Below are positions 43,050 through 51,529 of a stretch of 64,000 nucleotides of DNA, piece by piece. Origin of the DNA: an uncultured bacterium (GTDB lineage: Bacteria > Krumholzibacteriota > Krumholzibacteriia > LZORAL124-64-63). Within the stretch, counting starts at the first letter, position 1; every line of letters begins with the position of its first letter. The translations under genes and the position numbers were made by a program. The stretch covers positions 1-64,000 of the forward strand of contig CAIWHK010000031.1 in assembly GCA_903912525.1 (NCBI GenBank), written 5' to 3'. The notes under the pieces are model-generated. The model did no database searches. It saw only the letters and a program-made list of their open reading frames with translations, and was not told the DNA's origin.

Positions 43050-43895
43050 TTGTCAGACCATCGCTTCATCCGCACCGCTGCCCGGGCGCCCGGGCGCTGC
43101 CCGCGCCTGGCCCGCCTGGCGCTCCTGACCATCCTGCTGGCGACCATCGCCCAGCCCGTCCTCGCGGCATCGTCTCCGGCCCCGATCCGGCCGATCAACT
43201 CCGCGGCGCCGGCCTCGCCGGCTTCGCCGAAGCTGACGCTCGAGATCCAGGGCGCCGACGGCCCGAAGGCCATGGGCTCGGCCCTGAAAATCGTCATCCT
43301 GATGACCGTGCTGTCGCTGGCGCCGGCCATCCTGATGCTGATGACCAGCTTCACGCGCATCGTCATCGTGCTCGGCTTCCTGCGTCAGGCCATCGGCGCC
43401 AACCAGGCGCCCGCCAACCAGATCCTCATCGGCCTGGCCGTGTTCCTGACCATGGTGATCATGGCGCCCACCTTCACGCGCATCAACAACGAGGCTGTGC
43501 AGCCGCTGCTGACCGAGACCATCAGCCAGCGCGAGGCGTTCACGCGCGCGCAGGTTCCCCTCAAGGAGTTCATGCTGCGCCAGGTGCGCGAGAAGGACAT
43601 CGCGCTGTTCCTGGACCTGACCAAGACGGCGGTCCCGGGCTCGCCGGAAGAGCTGCCGATGCTGGTCGTCGTGCCCGCCTTCGTGATCGGCGAGCTGAAG
43701 ACCGCGTTCCAGATGGGCTTCGTGCTCTTCATGCCGTTCCTGATCATCGACATGGTGGTGGCGTCGGTCCTCATGTCGATGGGCATGATGATGCTGCCGC
43801 CCGTGCTGATCAGCCTTCCGTTCAAGATCCTCCTGTTCGTCCTCGTCGACGGCTGGTTCCTGGTCGTCAAATCGCTCGTTCAGGCCTTCCAGTAG
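43050..43895 (+). CDS. fliP: Export gate protein FliP
   Basis: 281 aa, core of the type III export gate. It begins with a signal peptide (LARLALLTILLATIAQPVLA, about residues 20-39), as FliP does. Family blocks: LKIVILMTVLSLAPAILMLMTSFTRIVIVLGFLRQAIG, ANQILIGLAVFLTMVIMAPT, PAFVIGELKTAFQMGFVLFMPFLIIDMVVASVLMSMGMMMLPP. The start is TTG 43050 with GGGGAA upstream, the only reasonable start in frame. fliQ follows by 19 bases. Confidence 0.96.
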   Translation: MSDHRFIRTAARAPGRCPRLARLALLTILLATIAQPVLAASSPAPIRPINSAAPASPASPKLTLEIQGADGPKAMGSALKIVILMTVLSLAPAILMLMTSFTRIVIVLGFLRQAIGANQAPANQILIGLAVFLTMVIMAPTFTRINNEAVQPLLTETISQREAFTRAQVPLKEFMLRQVREKDIALFLDLTKTAVPGSPEELPMLVVVPAFVIGELKTAFQMGFVLFMPFLIIDMVVASVLMSMGMMMLPPVLISLPFKILLFVLVDGWFLVVKSLVQAFQ

Positions 43896-43914
43896 GCCCG
43901 GGGAAAGGACTCCA

Positions 43915-44178
43915 ATGACTCCCGAAAGCGTGGTCGAGATCGGCCAGTACGCGATGCGGACGGTGGTGATGGTGGCGGGCCCGATGCTGCTGACCGGCAT
44001 GGTCGTCGGCCTGGTGATTTCCATCTTCCAGGCCGCGACGCAGATCAACGAGATGACGATGACCTTCGTGCCGAAGATCCTGGCCGTGTTCGTCGTCATG
44101 ATCATCACGCTGCCCTGGACCATCAAGCAGCTGACGGCCTTCACCGAGGCGATGTTCACACGCGTCGCGAACATGTAG
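43915..44178 (+). CDS. fliQ: Export gate protein FliQ
   Basis: 87 aa, two membrane helices: TVVMVAGPMLLTGMVVGLVISIFQAATQINE and FVPKILAVFVVMIITLPWTIKQL. Size and sequence are fully typical of FliQ. It lies between fliP and fliR in the usual order. Confidence 0.97.
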   Translation: MTPESVVEIGQYAMRTVVMVAGPMLLTGMVVGLVISIFQAATQINEMTMTFVPKILAVFVVMIITLPWTIKQLTAFTEAMFTRVANM

Positions 44179-44185
44179 GGATGCC

Positions 44186-44971
44186 GTGGCCTTCGAGATC
44201 GACATCACCCTGCTGGGCGTGATCATGGCATTGACCGTGCGCTTCGGCGTCCTGGCCGCCACGCTGCCGATGCTGGACGTCCGCGCCGTGCCGGCGATCT
44301 GGCGCCTGGCGCTGGCCGGCACGCTGGCGACGGCGCTGGCGCCGGCGGTCGTCTCGGCCGTGCCGCCCGGGGCGGTCACCCTGGCTTGGCAGCCGCTGGT
44401 GACCGAGGCCGTCCGGTCGCTGGTCATCGGGATGATGATGGGCTTCACGATCAACCTGGTCTTCGTGGCCGTTCGCTTCGCCGGCGACGTGGCCGGCATG
44501 CAGATCGGGTTTTCGATCGTGAACGCCTTCGACCCCATGAGCAACAGCCAGATCTCGATCATCTCGCAGCTCTACCATGTCCTGGCCGTGCTGCTTTTCT
44601 TCGTCACCGGGGCGCACCTGGTGCTGATCTCGGCCATGTTCCAATCGTGCCTCGTGTTGCCGCCGTTCGGCGGCGGTTCCATGATGACGGGCGGGGCCTG
44701 GCACCTGCTGCAGGAATTCAGCACGGTGTTCCAGATCGGCCTTCGCATCGCGGCGCCGATCATCATCGTGCTGCTTCTGGTCAGCGCCGCGATGGGCGTC
44801 ATCGTCAAGACCATTCCCCAGCTGAACGTGCTGGTCGTCGGATTCCCGGTGAAGATCGGCGTCGGCCTGGTGACCCTGGGCACGTCGCTGGTCTTCTTCA
44901 GGCAGATCGTGATGGGAATGTACGCCGCGCTGCCCGATCAGTTGACCCGCACGCTGACGGCGATGCAGTAG
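44186..44971 (+). CDS. fliR: Export gate protein FliR
   Basis: 261 aa with about six membrane segments. It starts at GTG 44186 (AFEIDITLLGVIMALTVRFGVLAATLPML). The FliR pattern SLVIGMMMGFTINLVFVAVRFAGDVAGMQIGFSI is present, as is the C-terminal LNVLVVGFPVKIGVGLVTLGTSL block. FliR closes the FliPQR gate and is followed by flhB after 38 bases. Confidence 0.96.
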   Translation: MAFEIDITLLGVIMALTVRFGVLAATLPMLDVRAVPAIWRLALAGTLATALAPAVVSAVPPGAVTLAWQPLVTEAVRSLVIGMMMGFTINLVFVAVRFAGDVAGMQIGFSIVNAFDPMSNSQISIISQLYHVLAVLLFFVTGAHLVLISAMFQSCLVLPPFGGGSMMTGGAWHLLQEFSTVFQIGLRIAAPIIIVLLLVSAAMGVIVKTIPQLNVLVVGFPVKIGVGLVTLGTSLVFFRQIVMGMYAALPDQLTRTLTAMQ

Positions 44972-45009
44972 GACCCCAACCAGCGGACGCACCGCGCAGG
45001 AGGTGAGTG

Positions 45010-46071
45010 ATGGCCGACAGCGGAACGGGTGAACGCACAGAAACTGCGACAGGTAAACGGCGCCAGGAGGCGCGCGAGAAGGGCACCGTAGCCCGGAGTA
45101 CGGAAGTAAGCAGCGCCGTCGTGCTCATCGCCGGCATGACCCTGCTGGTGGCCAGTTCCGGCTTCATGTGCCGCAAGCTGTGCGAGAACACGGGCTACCT
45201 GCTCGGCCAGGCGCACATCCTGGCCCCGGTGAACGTCTACGCCGCCCGCGAACTGCTCGAGGGTTCCTTCTGGCCCGTCGCGTTCGCCCTCGCGCCCCTG
45301 GTCATCGGCGTCATGATCGCCTCGGTGTGGGGAAACGTGGCGCAGTTCGGCTTCCAGATCACACCCAAGGCGATGGGCTTCCAGTTCGACCGGATGAACC
45401 TCATCACGGGCATGCAGCGGTTCTTCAAGGCGCAGGCGGCCTTCGACGTCGTGAAGAACCTCTTCAAGATCTCCCTGATCAGCCTGCTCGCCTGGAAGAC
45501 CATCGACGGCCTCATGGACGCGCTGGTCGGCAGCGCCCTGCTGTCGCTGCCCGCCGTGATCGCCACGGGCAAGGCCGCCTTCATCAAGCTGATCGCCAAG
45601 CTCCTGGCCTTCTGCATCGTCCTGGCCCTGGGCGACTGGTTCTGGCAGAAGTGGCGGTACGAAGAGAACATCAAGATGTCGAAGTACGAGATCAAGCAGG
45701 AGGCCAAGGACTACGAGGGCGACCCGCAGATCAAGGCGAGGATCAGGGGCCTGCAGTACGAGGCGATCCGCAAGCGGATGCTCCAGGCGGTGCCCACGGC
45801 GGACGTCGTGGTGACCAACCCGACCCACTTCGCGGTGGCTTTGAAATACGAGAAGGGCTCGCCGGCCCCCAAGGTCGTCGCCAAGGGCGCCGATCACCTG
45901 GCCGGCATCATCCGTAAGCTGGCCCGCGAGAACCGCGTGCCGGTCATCGAGAACAAGCCTTTGGCACGGGCGCTGCATGCACAGGTGGAGGTCGGCAATT
46001 ATGTGCCCGAGAGCCTCTTCCAGGCCGTGGCTGAAGTGCTGGCCTACGTGTACCGCCTGAAGCGGTCGTGA
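45010..46071 (+). CDS. flhB: Export switch protein FlhB
   Basis: 353 aa. The N-terminal amphipathic start (GERTETATGKRRQEAREKGTVARSTEVSSA) and four membrane helices are followed by a linker with KMSKYEIKQEAKDYEGDPQIKARIRG. The C-terminal domain contains the self-cleaving NPTH motif (VVTNPTHFAVALKYE). FlhB changes export specificity from rod/hook to filament substrates, together with FliK. ATG 45010 is used, with AGGAGGTGAG just upstream; GTG 45007 is adjacent. Confidence 0.97.
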   Translation: MADSGTGERTETATGKRRQEAREKGTVARSTEVSSAVVLIAGMTLLVASSGFMCRKLCENTGYLLGQAHILAPVNVYAARELLEGSFWPVAFALAPLVIGVMIASVWGNVAQFGFQITPKAMGFQFDRMNLITGMQRFFKAQAAFDVVKNLFKISLISLLAWKTIDGLMDALVGSALLSLPAVIATGKAAFIKLIAKLLAFCIVLALGDWFWQKWRYEENIKMSKYEIKQEAKDYEGDPQIKARIRGLQYEAIRKRMLQAVPTADVVVTNPTHFAVALKYEKGSPAPKVVAKGADHLAGIIRKLARENRVPVIENKPLARALHAQVEVGNYVPESLFQAVAEVLAYVYRLKRS

Positions 46072-46094
46072 CCCCGAAGGGATTGTGACAGCGA

Positions 46095-48218
46095 GTGGAT
46101 CAGGAACAGGTCATCAACCGGGATCTCGTGCTGGCCAACAGCAACATCCTGAGCGCCGTAGCGGTGCTTTTGGTGCTGGGCCTCATGATTGTTCCGGTGC
46201 CGCCGATCCTGCTGGACCTGATGCTGACCTTCAGCATCGCATTCTCGGTGACGGTGCTGCTGGTCGCCCTGTACCTCAAGGAACCGCTCCAATTCAACAG
46301 TTTCCCCTCCCTGCTGCTGATCCTGACCCTGCTCCGGCTGTCGCTCAATGTCGCGTCAACCCGGCTGATTCTCAGCCGGGGCGAGGCCGGCCAGGTCATC
46401 GATGCCTTCGGCCATTTCGTCGTCGGCGGCAATTACGTCATCGGCGTCATCGTTTTCATCATCCTGGTGATCATCAACTTCATGGTCATCACCAAGGGCT
46501 CGGGCCGCATCGCGGAAGTCGCGGCCCGGTTCACCCTGGATGCCATGCCGGGCAAGCAGATGGCGATCGACGCCGACCTGAACGCCGGCATGATCAACGA
46601 GAAGCAGGCCCGCGAGCGGCGCGCCGACGTGGCCCGCGAGGCCGAGTTCTTCGGGGCCATGGACGGCGCCAGCAAGTTCGTCAAGGGCGATGCCATGGCC
46701 GGCATCATCATCACGGTGATCAACATCGTGGGCGGCTTCGCCATCGGCATGCTCCAGATGAAGATGTCCGCAGGAGAGGCGCTCGCGCGGTTCACCATGC
46801 TGACCGTCGGCGACGGCCTCGTCAGCCAGGTTCCGGCCCTGCTGGTGTCGACCGCGGCCGGTCTGGTCGTCACGCGGACTTCCGGCGAATTGAACCTGGG
46901 CCAGTCGATCACGGTCCAGGTTTTCCGCCAGACGAAGGCCCTGTACCTCAGTTCGGCCGCGCTGGCCGTTCTGGGCCTGATTCCCGGCCTGCCCACGGTG
47001 CCTTTCCTGCTGTTCGCCGCCGGCACGGCGATTACCGGCAAGCTGATGGGCGCCCGCGTGAAGAACTTCGACGCCAACGTGGAGATCGAGCGCCAGTCCA
47101 CGTCCGAATCCGAAACCGCGGGCAAGGTCGCCGATGAACGCCCCGGACCGCGCAGCGAGGAGCTCTTCGTGCTGGACAAGCTGGAGCTGGAGATCGGCTA
47201 CGGGCTGATCACGCTGGTGGACGAGGCCCGTGGTGGCGACCTGCTGCACCGCATCGGCAGCATCCGGCGCCAGGTCGGCGCCGAACTGGGCATCTTCATC
47301 CACCCGATCCGCGTTCGGGACAACCTGCAGCTCGGGGCCCACGAGTATGTCATCAAACTGAAGGGCGTGGAGGTGGCCAGGGCCGAGTTGACGCCCGGGC
47401 GCCTGCTGGCGATGAGCACGCGGCCCGACTGCGGGCACATCGAGGGCGTGGCCACGACCGAGCCGGCCTTCAACCTTCCGGCCGTCTGGATCGATGCCGA
47501 TGCCAGGACCCGCGCCGAGCGCGAAGGCTACACCGTGGTCGAGCCGGCTGCCGTGCTGGCGACCCATTTGTCGGAGATCATCCGCAGCCACGCCGACGAA
47601 TTGCTCAGTCGCCAGGACGTCAAGGACATGTGCGAGTCGGTGCGCGAGTTCGCACCCTCGCTGGTCGAGGACCTCATCCCCGATCGCGTGCCCGTCAACA
47701 CGCTGCACAACGTGCTGAAGGCGCTGCTGCACGAGCGCGTTCCCGTCCGCGACATCGTGACCATCCTCGAGACGCTGGCCAACCACAGCGGCGCCGGACA
47801 CGGGCCTGACTATCTGGTGGCCCGTGTACGCGAGGCACTGTCCCGCTCGATCACGGCCCTGTACAGCGAGTCCGGCAACAAGCTCCATGTCGTCGCCCTG
47901 CACCCGGAGTGCGAGCAGGTGCTGGTGGCGTCGGCGCGCGATTCCGAGAGCAGCGGTGGCGTGGCCATCGCGCCCGGCTTTACGCGCGAATTCCTGGGGC
48001 GCCTCGAGACGGTGCTCCGCTCGGCCTATGCCGGCGGCACGCCGCCCGTGCTGCTGGTGCCGACCCCCATCCGGATGTTCGTCAAGCGGCTCATCGAGCC
48101 GACCTACCCCAACCTTGCGGTGATGGGCTACACCGAGGTCTCGTCCTCGGCGTCCATCGTTTCCGCCGGAACGGTGGTGACCAGTGGCTCGAAGCTCGAA
48201 CACCAGGCCGTCGGTTGA
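46095..48218 (+). CDS. flhA: Export gate protein FlhA
   Basis: 707 aa, the largest export-gate component. Eight membrane helices fill the N-terminal ~320 residues. The conserved FHIPEP-type core is visible (FNSFPSLLLILTLLRLSLNVASTRLIL; GDAMAGIIITVINIVGG; GDGLVSQVPALLVSTAAGLVVTR). The cytosolic domain has VHPIRVRDNLQLGAHEYVIKLKGVEVARAELTPG and EFAPSLVEDLIPDRVPVNTLHNVLKALLHERVPVRD. It uses a GTG start. The flhF-like gene begins within its last 35 bases. Confidence 0.97.
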   Translation: MDQEQVINRDLVLANSNILSAVAVLLVLGLMIVPVPPILLDLMLTFSIAFSVTVLLVALYLKEPLQFNSFPSLLLILTLLRLSLNVASTRLILSRGEAGQVIDAFGHFVVGGNYVIGVIVFIILVIINFMVITKGSGRIAEVAARFTLDAMPGKQMAIDADLNAGMINEKQARERRADVAREAEFFGAMDGASKFVKGDAMAGIIITVINIVGGFAIGMLQMKMSAGEALARFTMLTVGDGLVSQVPALLVSTAAGLVVTRTSGELNLGQSITVQVFRQTKALYLSSAALAVLGLIPGLPTVPFLLFAAGTAITGKLMGARVKNFDANVEIERQSTSESETAGKVADERPGPRSEELFVLDKLELEIGYGLITLVDEARGGDLLHRIGSIRRQVGAELGIFIHPIRVRDNLQLGAHEYVIKLKGVEVARAELTPGRLLAMSTRPDCGHIEGVATTEPAFNLPAVWIDADARTRAEREGYTVVEPAAVLATHLSEIIRSHADELLSRQDVKDMCESVREFAPSLVEDLIPDRVPVNTLHNVLKALLHERVPVRDIVTILETLANHSGAGHGPDYLVARVREALSRSITALYSESGNKLHVVALHPECEQVLVASARDSESSGGVAIAPGFTREFLGRLETVLRSAYAGGTPPVLLVPTPIRMFVKRLIEPTYPNLAVMGYTEVSSSASIVSAGTVVTSGSKLEHQAVG

Positions 48219-49356
48219 TGGTGCTCCCGTCGTGATCGCGGCGCCGTCGCTCCAGACGGCCCACCGTCGCATCCGTGAGCGCTTCGGCGACGACGCCGTC
48301 ATCATCAGCACGCGCACCGTGACCCGTCGCCACGAGCTGGGACTGGGGCAGGAGCGCGGGGTGGAGGTCGTCGTGCAGGCGCCCGGCGCCGCAGCCTCAC
48401 GGTACAACGCGGCGTCGGCCCGGCTCGGCCTGGAGCCCCAGTCGCCTGACGCGGTGCCGGCCGAACTCCTCCGCGAGATCGAGCGCATCGAGTCGCTCGT
48501 CGAACAGGTCTCGGCCCAATATGAGCGGCAGCACGCCGACGACGGCGGCGCTGCGGATCCCGCCGCGGGACTGCTCATGGCCGCGGGAGCCTCTGCCGTC
48601 GTGGCTCGCCGCGTCTCGTCGCGGTACGCCGCATCGGCGGGCCGTGGCCCCGGCGATCCCGCGCAGCTGCGCGCCTGGCTGGCGACCCAGCTGCGGGCGA
48701 GCAACTGCGGCTGGGAGGGCTTCTACGGCTGCCACGCTTTCCTGGGCGACAGCGCCTGCGGCCGCACCGACCTGGTACTGGCCGCCGCCGCACACCTGCA
48801 GGCGCAGGGCCGGCGCACCCTCGTGCTGGCCGTGCTGCCGTCCGACCCGGGCACCACGCACCGGCTGCAGGAGACGGCCGCTGCCGGCGGTTTCGACGCC
48901 GCCGTCGTGACCGGCGCCCGCAACCTGGCCGAGGCCGAGCCGCACTTCGGCAACTACGACGCCGTTCTGGTCGAACTCCCGCGCCTCGATGCCCCGGCGA
49001 TGGCCGTGGGCGGGGCGCTGCACGCCTGGCTGGCCGCCAATGTCGGTTTTCATCGCCACCTCGTCGTGGCCGCGGATCGCGACTTGGGCGACCAGGCCGG
49101 CCTGGCGGGCGTCACGCGCGACTGGAACTGCGACTGGGTGGCCTTCACGCGCCTGGACCGCACGCGGCGCACGGGCAAGCTGCTGGACATCCTCGAGACG
49201 GTGCCGCTGGCCGTGTCCCTGCTCGGGCGTGACCCGCTCCATGGCGGCTCGTTGGCAGTCGCCTCGTCGGCCGATGTGGCCAGCCTTGTGGCGCCTCCGG
49301 CGGCCGCAAGCGGCCAGGTCGGCGCCGGGCACCTCGACCGTGAGGTGCTCCGTTGA
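48184..49356 (+). CDS. Degenerate FlhF-like protein (probable pseudo-GTPase)
   Basis: 390 aa in the flhF position after flhA. The N-terminus fits FlhF: SLQTAHRRIRERFGDDAVIISTRTV, a basic helix and strand before the NG domain. The GTPase motifs are damaged. The P-loop reads GDSACGRT (about residues 187-194; Lys replaced by Arg), the G3 DTAGR is replaced by VELPRLD, and the G4 TKLD is TRLD (near residue 321, then RTRRTGKLLD as in FlhF). Overall length and domain order are kept. The start may be GTG 48184 or, closer to family length, GTG 48232. FlhF normally sets flagellar placement with FlhG, and no flhG is present here. Confidence 0.78.
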   Translation: MARSSNTRPSVDGAPVVIAAPSLQTAHRRIRERFGDDAVIISTRTVTRRHELGLGQERGVEVVVQAPGAAASRYNAASARLGLEPQSPDAVPAELLREIERIESLVEQVSAQYERQHADDGGAADPAAGLLMAAGASAVVARRVSSRYAASAGRGPGDPAQLRAWLATQLRASNCGWEGFYGCHAFLGDSACGRTDLVLAAAAHLQAQGRRTLVLAVLPSDPGTTHRLQETAAAGGFDAAVVTGARNLAEAEPHFGNYDAVLVELPRLDAPAMAVGGALHAWLAANVGFHRHLVVAADRDLGDQAGLAGVTRDWNCDWVAFTRLDRTRRTGKLLDILETVPLAVSLLGRDPLHGGSLAVASSADVASLVAPPAAASGQVGAGHLDREVLR

Positions 49357-49559
49357 TGGCCCAGGTCATCCAGACGGTGGCCGTCGGGGCCGCCAGCGCC
49401 GTCGTGGCCGTCGGCCTCTGGCGCGGCTGGGGCACCCTTGCGGTGCTCAAGCGCGCCGGTATCGCCTATCTCGGTTTCTTCATCCTGGGCGCCCTGCTGC
49501 TGCTCCTGGTGCGCTCGGGGGCCCTTCACGGCCGGGATGGGACCGGCCGTGACTCGTAA
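49356..49559 (+). CDS. Small membrane protein, unknown
   Basis: 67 aa with two predicted membrane helices (about residues 5-22, VIQTVAVGAASAVVAVGL, and 34-53, GIAYLGFFILGALLLLLVRS) and a short polar tail. I do not recognise it. It is coupled to the flhF-like gene (start overlaps its stop) and sits where flhG (a MinD-like ATPase) is usually found before fliA. It could anchor or replace a positioning factor, but nothing in the sequence proves that. Confidence 0.6.
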   Translation: MAQVIQTVAVGAASAVVAVGLWRGWGTLAVLKRAGIAYLGFFILGALLLLLVRSGALHGRDGTGRDS

Positions 49560-49622
49560 ATTCCACCGGTGGCATGGATTCTGCAGCCCGGCACCCGGAC
49601 GCTTCTCCAGAAAGGTACCAGC

Positions 49623-50600
49623 ATGACCGAGACGATGGTCCCGATCCAGCATCTTGAAGTGTGGCGCAAGTATCGGCGGGAGAACTGCCAGGACTGCCGT
49701 CGGCAACTGGTCGATCTCCATGCCCGGATCGTCAAATATGTGGCCGGCAGGATGGCCATCGGCCTGCCCCACTACGTGGAATTCAACGACCTGATTTCGG
49801 CCGGCCTGCTTGGCTTGTTGCAGGCTGTCGACAATTTCGATCCCGAACGCGGGATCAAGTTCGAGACCTACGCCATCCCGCGCATCCGCGGCGCCATCCT
49901 CGACGAACTGCGCAGCCAGGACTGGTTCCCGCGTTCGCTGCGTCGCAAGGCGAAGATGCTGGAGGAGGCGTACGGCACGCTGGAGGTCCAGTTGGGCCGG
50001 CCGGCCACCGACGCCGAGGTCGCCAAGCGCCTGTCCATCGACATCAGCGAGTTGGACGGCATCATGGGCGAGGTCGCCGTGGCGACCATCGTTTCGCTGG
50101 ATGCCGACACCTCGGGCGACGACAGCGAGAACTCGACCAGCCTGGGCGACTACCTGGCCGACTCGCGCACCGACGACATCGAGAAGGTCATCGCGCGCCA
50201 GGAGATGAAGGACCTGATCGGCGCCCGCATGGCCGAGCTGCCCGAGAAGGAGCAGCTGGTCCTGGTGCTGTACTACTACGAGGAGCTGACGCTGAAGGAG
50301 ATCGGCGAGATCCTCGACGTGACCGAGAGCCGTGTCTGCCAGATCCATACGCGCGCGATCCTGCGCCTGAAGGGCAAGATCGACCGCAACGAGGGCCGCA
50401 GTTCCATCGGCCAGATCACGAAGCAGATCCGCCGCCGCCAGGAAGAGTCGGAGCGGGTCGAGACCGACGAGCCGGTTACCGCCGCCGTCAAGACGGGCAA
50501 GCGTGAATTCGAGCCCGTCAACGTGATGGCGTGCCTGTCGCTGTTCCAGGTGGCGTCATGTCTGACGTGGCTGGCGCGCAGCGGCAACTGGCCGACCTAG
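49623..50600 (+). CDS. fliA: Flagellar sigma factor FliA (sigma28) with C-terminal extension
   Basis: 325 aa. Regions are clear: sigma2 (LVDLHARIVKYVAGRMAIGLPHYVEFNDLISAGLLGLLQAVDNFDPERGIKFETYAIPRIRGAILDELR), sigma3 (YGTLEVQLGRPATDAEVAKRL) and sigma4 (LPEKEQLVLVLYYYEELTLKEIGEILDVTESRVCQIHTRAILRLK). FliA usually ends about here (~250 aa); this protein continues for ~70 residues (QIRRRQEESERVETDEP and onward) of unknown role. ATG 49623 has AGAAAGG upstream. It should drive the sigma28 promoters at 13507, 15575 and 19844, and be held by FlgM (19979). Confidence 0.95.
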   Translation: MTETMVPIQHLEVWRKYRRENCQDCRRQLVDLHARIVKYVAGRMAIGLPHYVEFNDLISAGLLGLLQAVDNFDPERGIKFETYAIPRIRGAILDELRSQDWFPRSLRRKAKMLEEAYGTLEVQLGRPATDAEVAKRLSIDISELDGIMGEVAVATIVSLDADTSGDDSENSTSLGDYLADSRTDDIEKVIARQEMKDLIGARMAELPEKEQLVLVLYYYEELTLKEIGEILDVTESRVCQIHTRAILRLKGKIDRNEGRSSIGQITKQIRRRQEESERVETDEPVTAAVKTGKREFEPVNVMACLSLFQVASCLTWLARSGNWPT

Positions 50601-50636
50601 CGCCCGCGACCGGCGGGTGGCGCAACGGAGGCGCCC

Positions 50637-50984
50637 ATGGCTGGTGACGGAGTTTCCATGCCCACGACGCTTGCCCAGATGGGCGACGTCGCCAAGGTAC
50701 AGGTCAGGGCGACCAGCCACGTCCAATCGGGCGCGCCGTTCGCCGAGCGACTCGATGACAAGGGGCAGCTGCAGGCTCATCGCGTGCAGGAGGCCGAGCA
50801 GCCGCAGACCCCGAAGCACGTCGATCCCGAGCAGGCCAACCTGGACAAGCGCCAGCGCCGCCGCCAGCGCCGGCAGGAGCGTCTCGACGGGCATGTCGAT
50901 ACGGAAGACGATGGTGACGAGGGCGAAGGCGATGCGGTCGAGGATGCCTCGCCCCTGGGACACCTGGTCGATTTGAGGGCCTGA
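50637..50984 (+). CDS. Small charged protein of unknown function
   Basis: 115 aa, unrecognised. The N-terminus (MPTTLAQMGDVAKVQVRATSHVQSGAPFAERLD, from residue 8) looks ordered; the rest is very polar with an Arg-rich run (DKRQRRRQRRQERL) and an acidic segment. GGAGG lies 5 bases before ATG 50637. Short charged proteins with a similar N-terminal 'VAKVQ' segment occur after fliA in other flagellar clusters as far as I recall, but no function is established. Codon use is normal for the region, so I consider it a real gene. Confidence 0.6.
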   Translation: MAGDGVSMPTTLAQMGDVAKVQVRATSHVQSGAPFAERLDDKGQLQAHRVQEAEQPQTPKHVDPEQANLDKRQRRRQRRQERLDGHVDTEDDGDEGEGDAVEDASPLGHLVDLRA

Positions 50985-51022
50985 GGCCCGCGGGCCACGG
51001 CCCGGCGAAAGGACGGATCCCC

Positions 51023-51442
51023 ATGTTGACCACGCTGCAGAGCCTCGCCGACGGCCAGGGCCCCCTGTTCTGGGGAGCCGTGGCCGCCGCGGCCCTCGGG
51101 GCGTCCCTGTTGGTGGCAGCGGTGCTGATGCAGGCCCGCCGCTGGCGGTTCCGCCTGACCCTGCCGCGGCTGGGCCGTCCGAAATTCCGCCGCCCCCGCC
51201 GCGGGACTGCCCCGGCGCCCGGGCTGGCCAGGGCCGTTCCCGGGGGTTATGCCCCGGTCGGACGCCCTGCCCTGCAGCCCATGGCCGCGGCACCGGCCCC
51301 GGCGGCCAACCTGGGTCCTGCCCTGGCTCGCCTGCGCCGCGCCAGCGACCGCCTGGCCGAACTCCATGACGCCGCATCCGAATCCCGGCTAAAGGGGACC
51401 CCCGGCGGGGTCGATCTCAAGGTTCGCCGGGGTGTCGGATAG
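51023..51442 (+). CDS. Single-span membrane protein, unknown
   Basis: 139 aa. One membrane helix at about residues 16-36 (FWGAVAAAALGASLLVAAVLM), then a strongly basic cytosolic stretch (RRWRFRLTLPRLGRPKFRRPRRG) and a Pro/Ala-rich region with a short helix (ALARLRRASDRLAELHDAASE). I do not recognise it. The basic region next to the membrane could bind lipid or nucleic acid. The last codons include a rare CTA that forms part of a sigma28-like promoter for the next gene. A 7-bp hairpin (51443-51465) follows the stop. Confidence 0.6.
   Translation: MLTTLQSLADGQGPLFWGAVAAAALGASLLVAAVLMQARRWRFRLTLPRLGRPKFRRPRRGTAPAPGLARAVPGGYAPVGRPALQPMAAAPAPAANLGPALARLRRASDRLAELHDAASESRLKGTPGGVDLKVRRGVG
51390..51417 (+). 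promoter_or_regulatory. Candidate sigma28 promoter for the HDOD genes
   Basis: TAAA, 16 bases, GTCGATCT; the -10 is identical to that of flagellin 1 (13507-13533), but the spacer is one base longer than ideal. TAAA overlaps a CTA leucine codon, a rare choice in this GC-rich coding sequence. It lies 113 bases before the HDOD gene at 51530. Confidence 0.4.
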
Positions 51443-51529
51443 GGGCCGGGGGAGCGCTCCGGCCCGTGACCGTTGATCGTCGCCCACGATCGACGCCTCG
51501 CCCGGACACAGCGTGCCCCAGGAGTCGGG

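Noticed and set aside
46356-48704. Very long open frames on the strand opposite real genes, for example 46356-48704, 59837-62197, 2346-4508 and 22202-23959
   Set aside because: They lie opposite well-conserved genes (flhA, comEC, flgHIJ, kinase/regulator), have Arg/Ala/Gly/His-rich composition and no family motifs. High GC content explains the lack of stops.
50557-50645. Small 29-codon open frame overlapping the fliA end
   Set aside because: No recognisable motif, no good ribosome-binding site, and it ends inside the next gene's start region.
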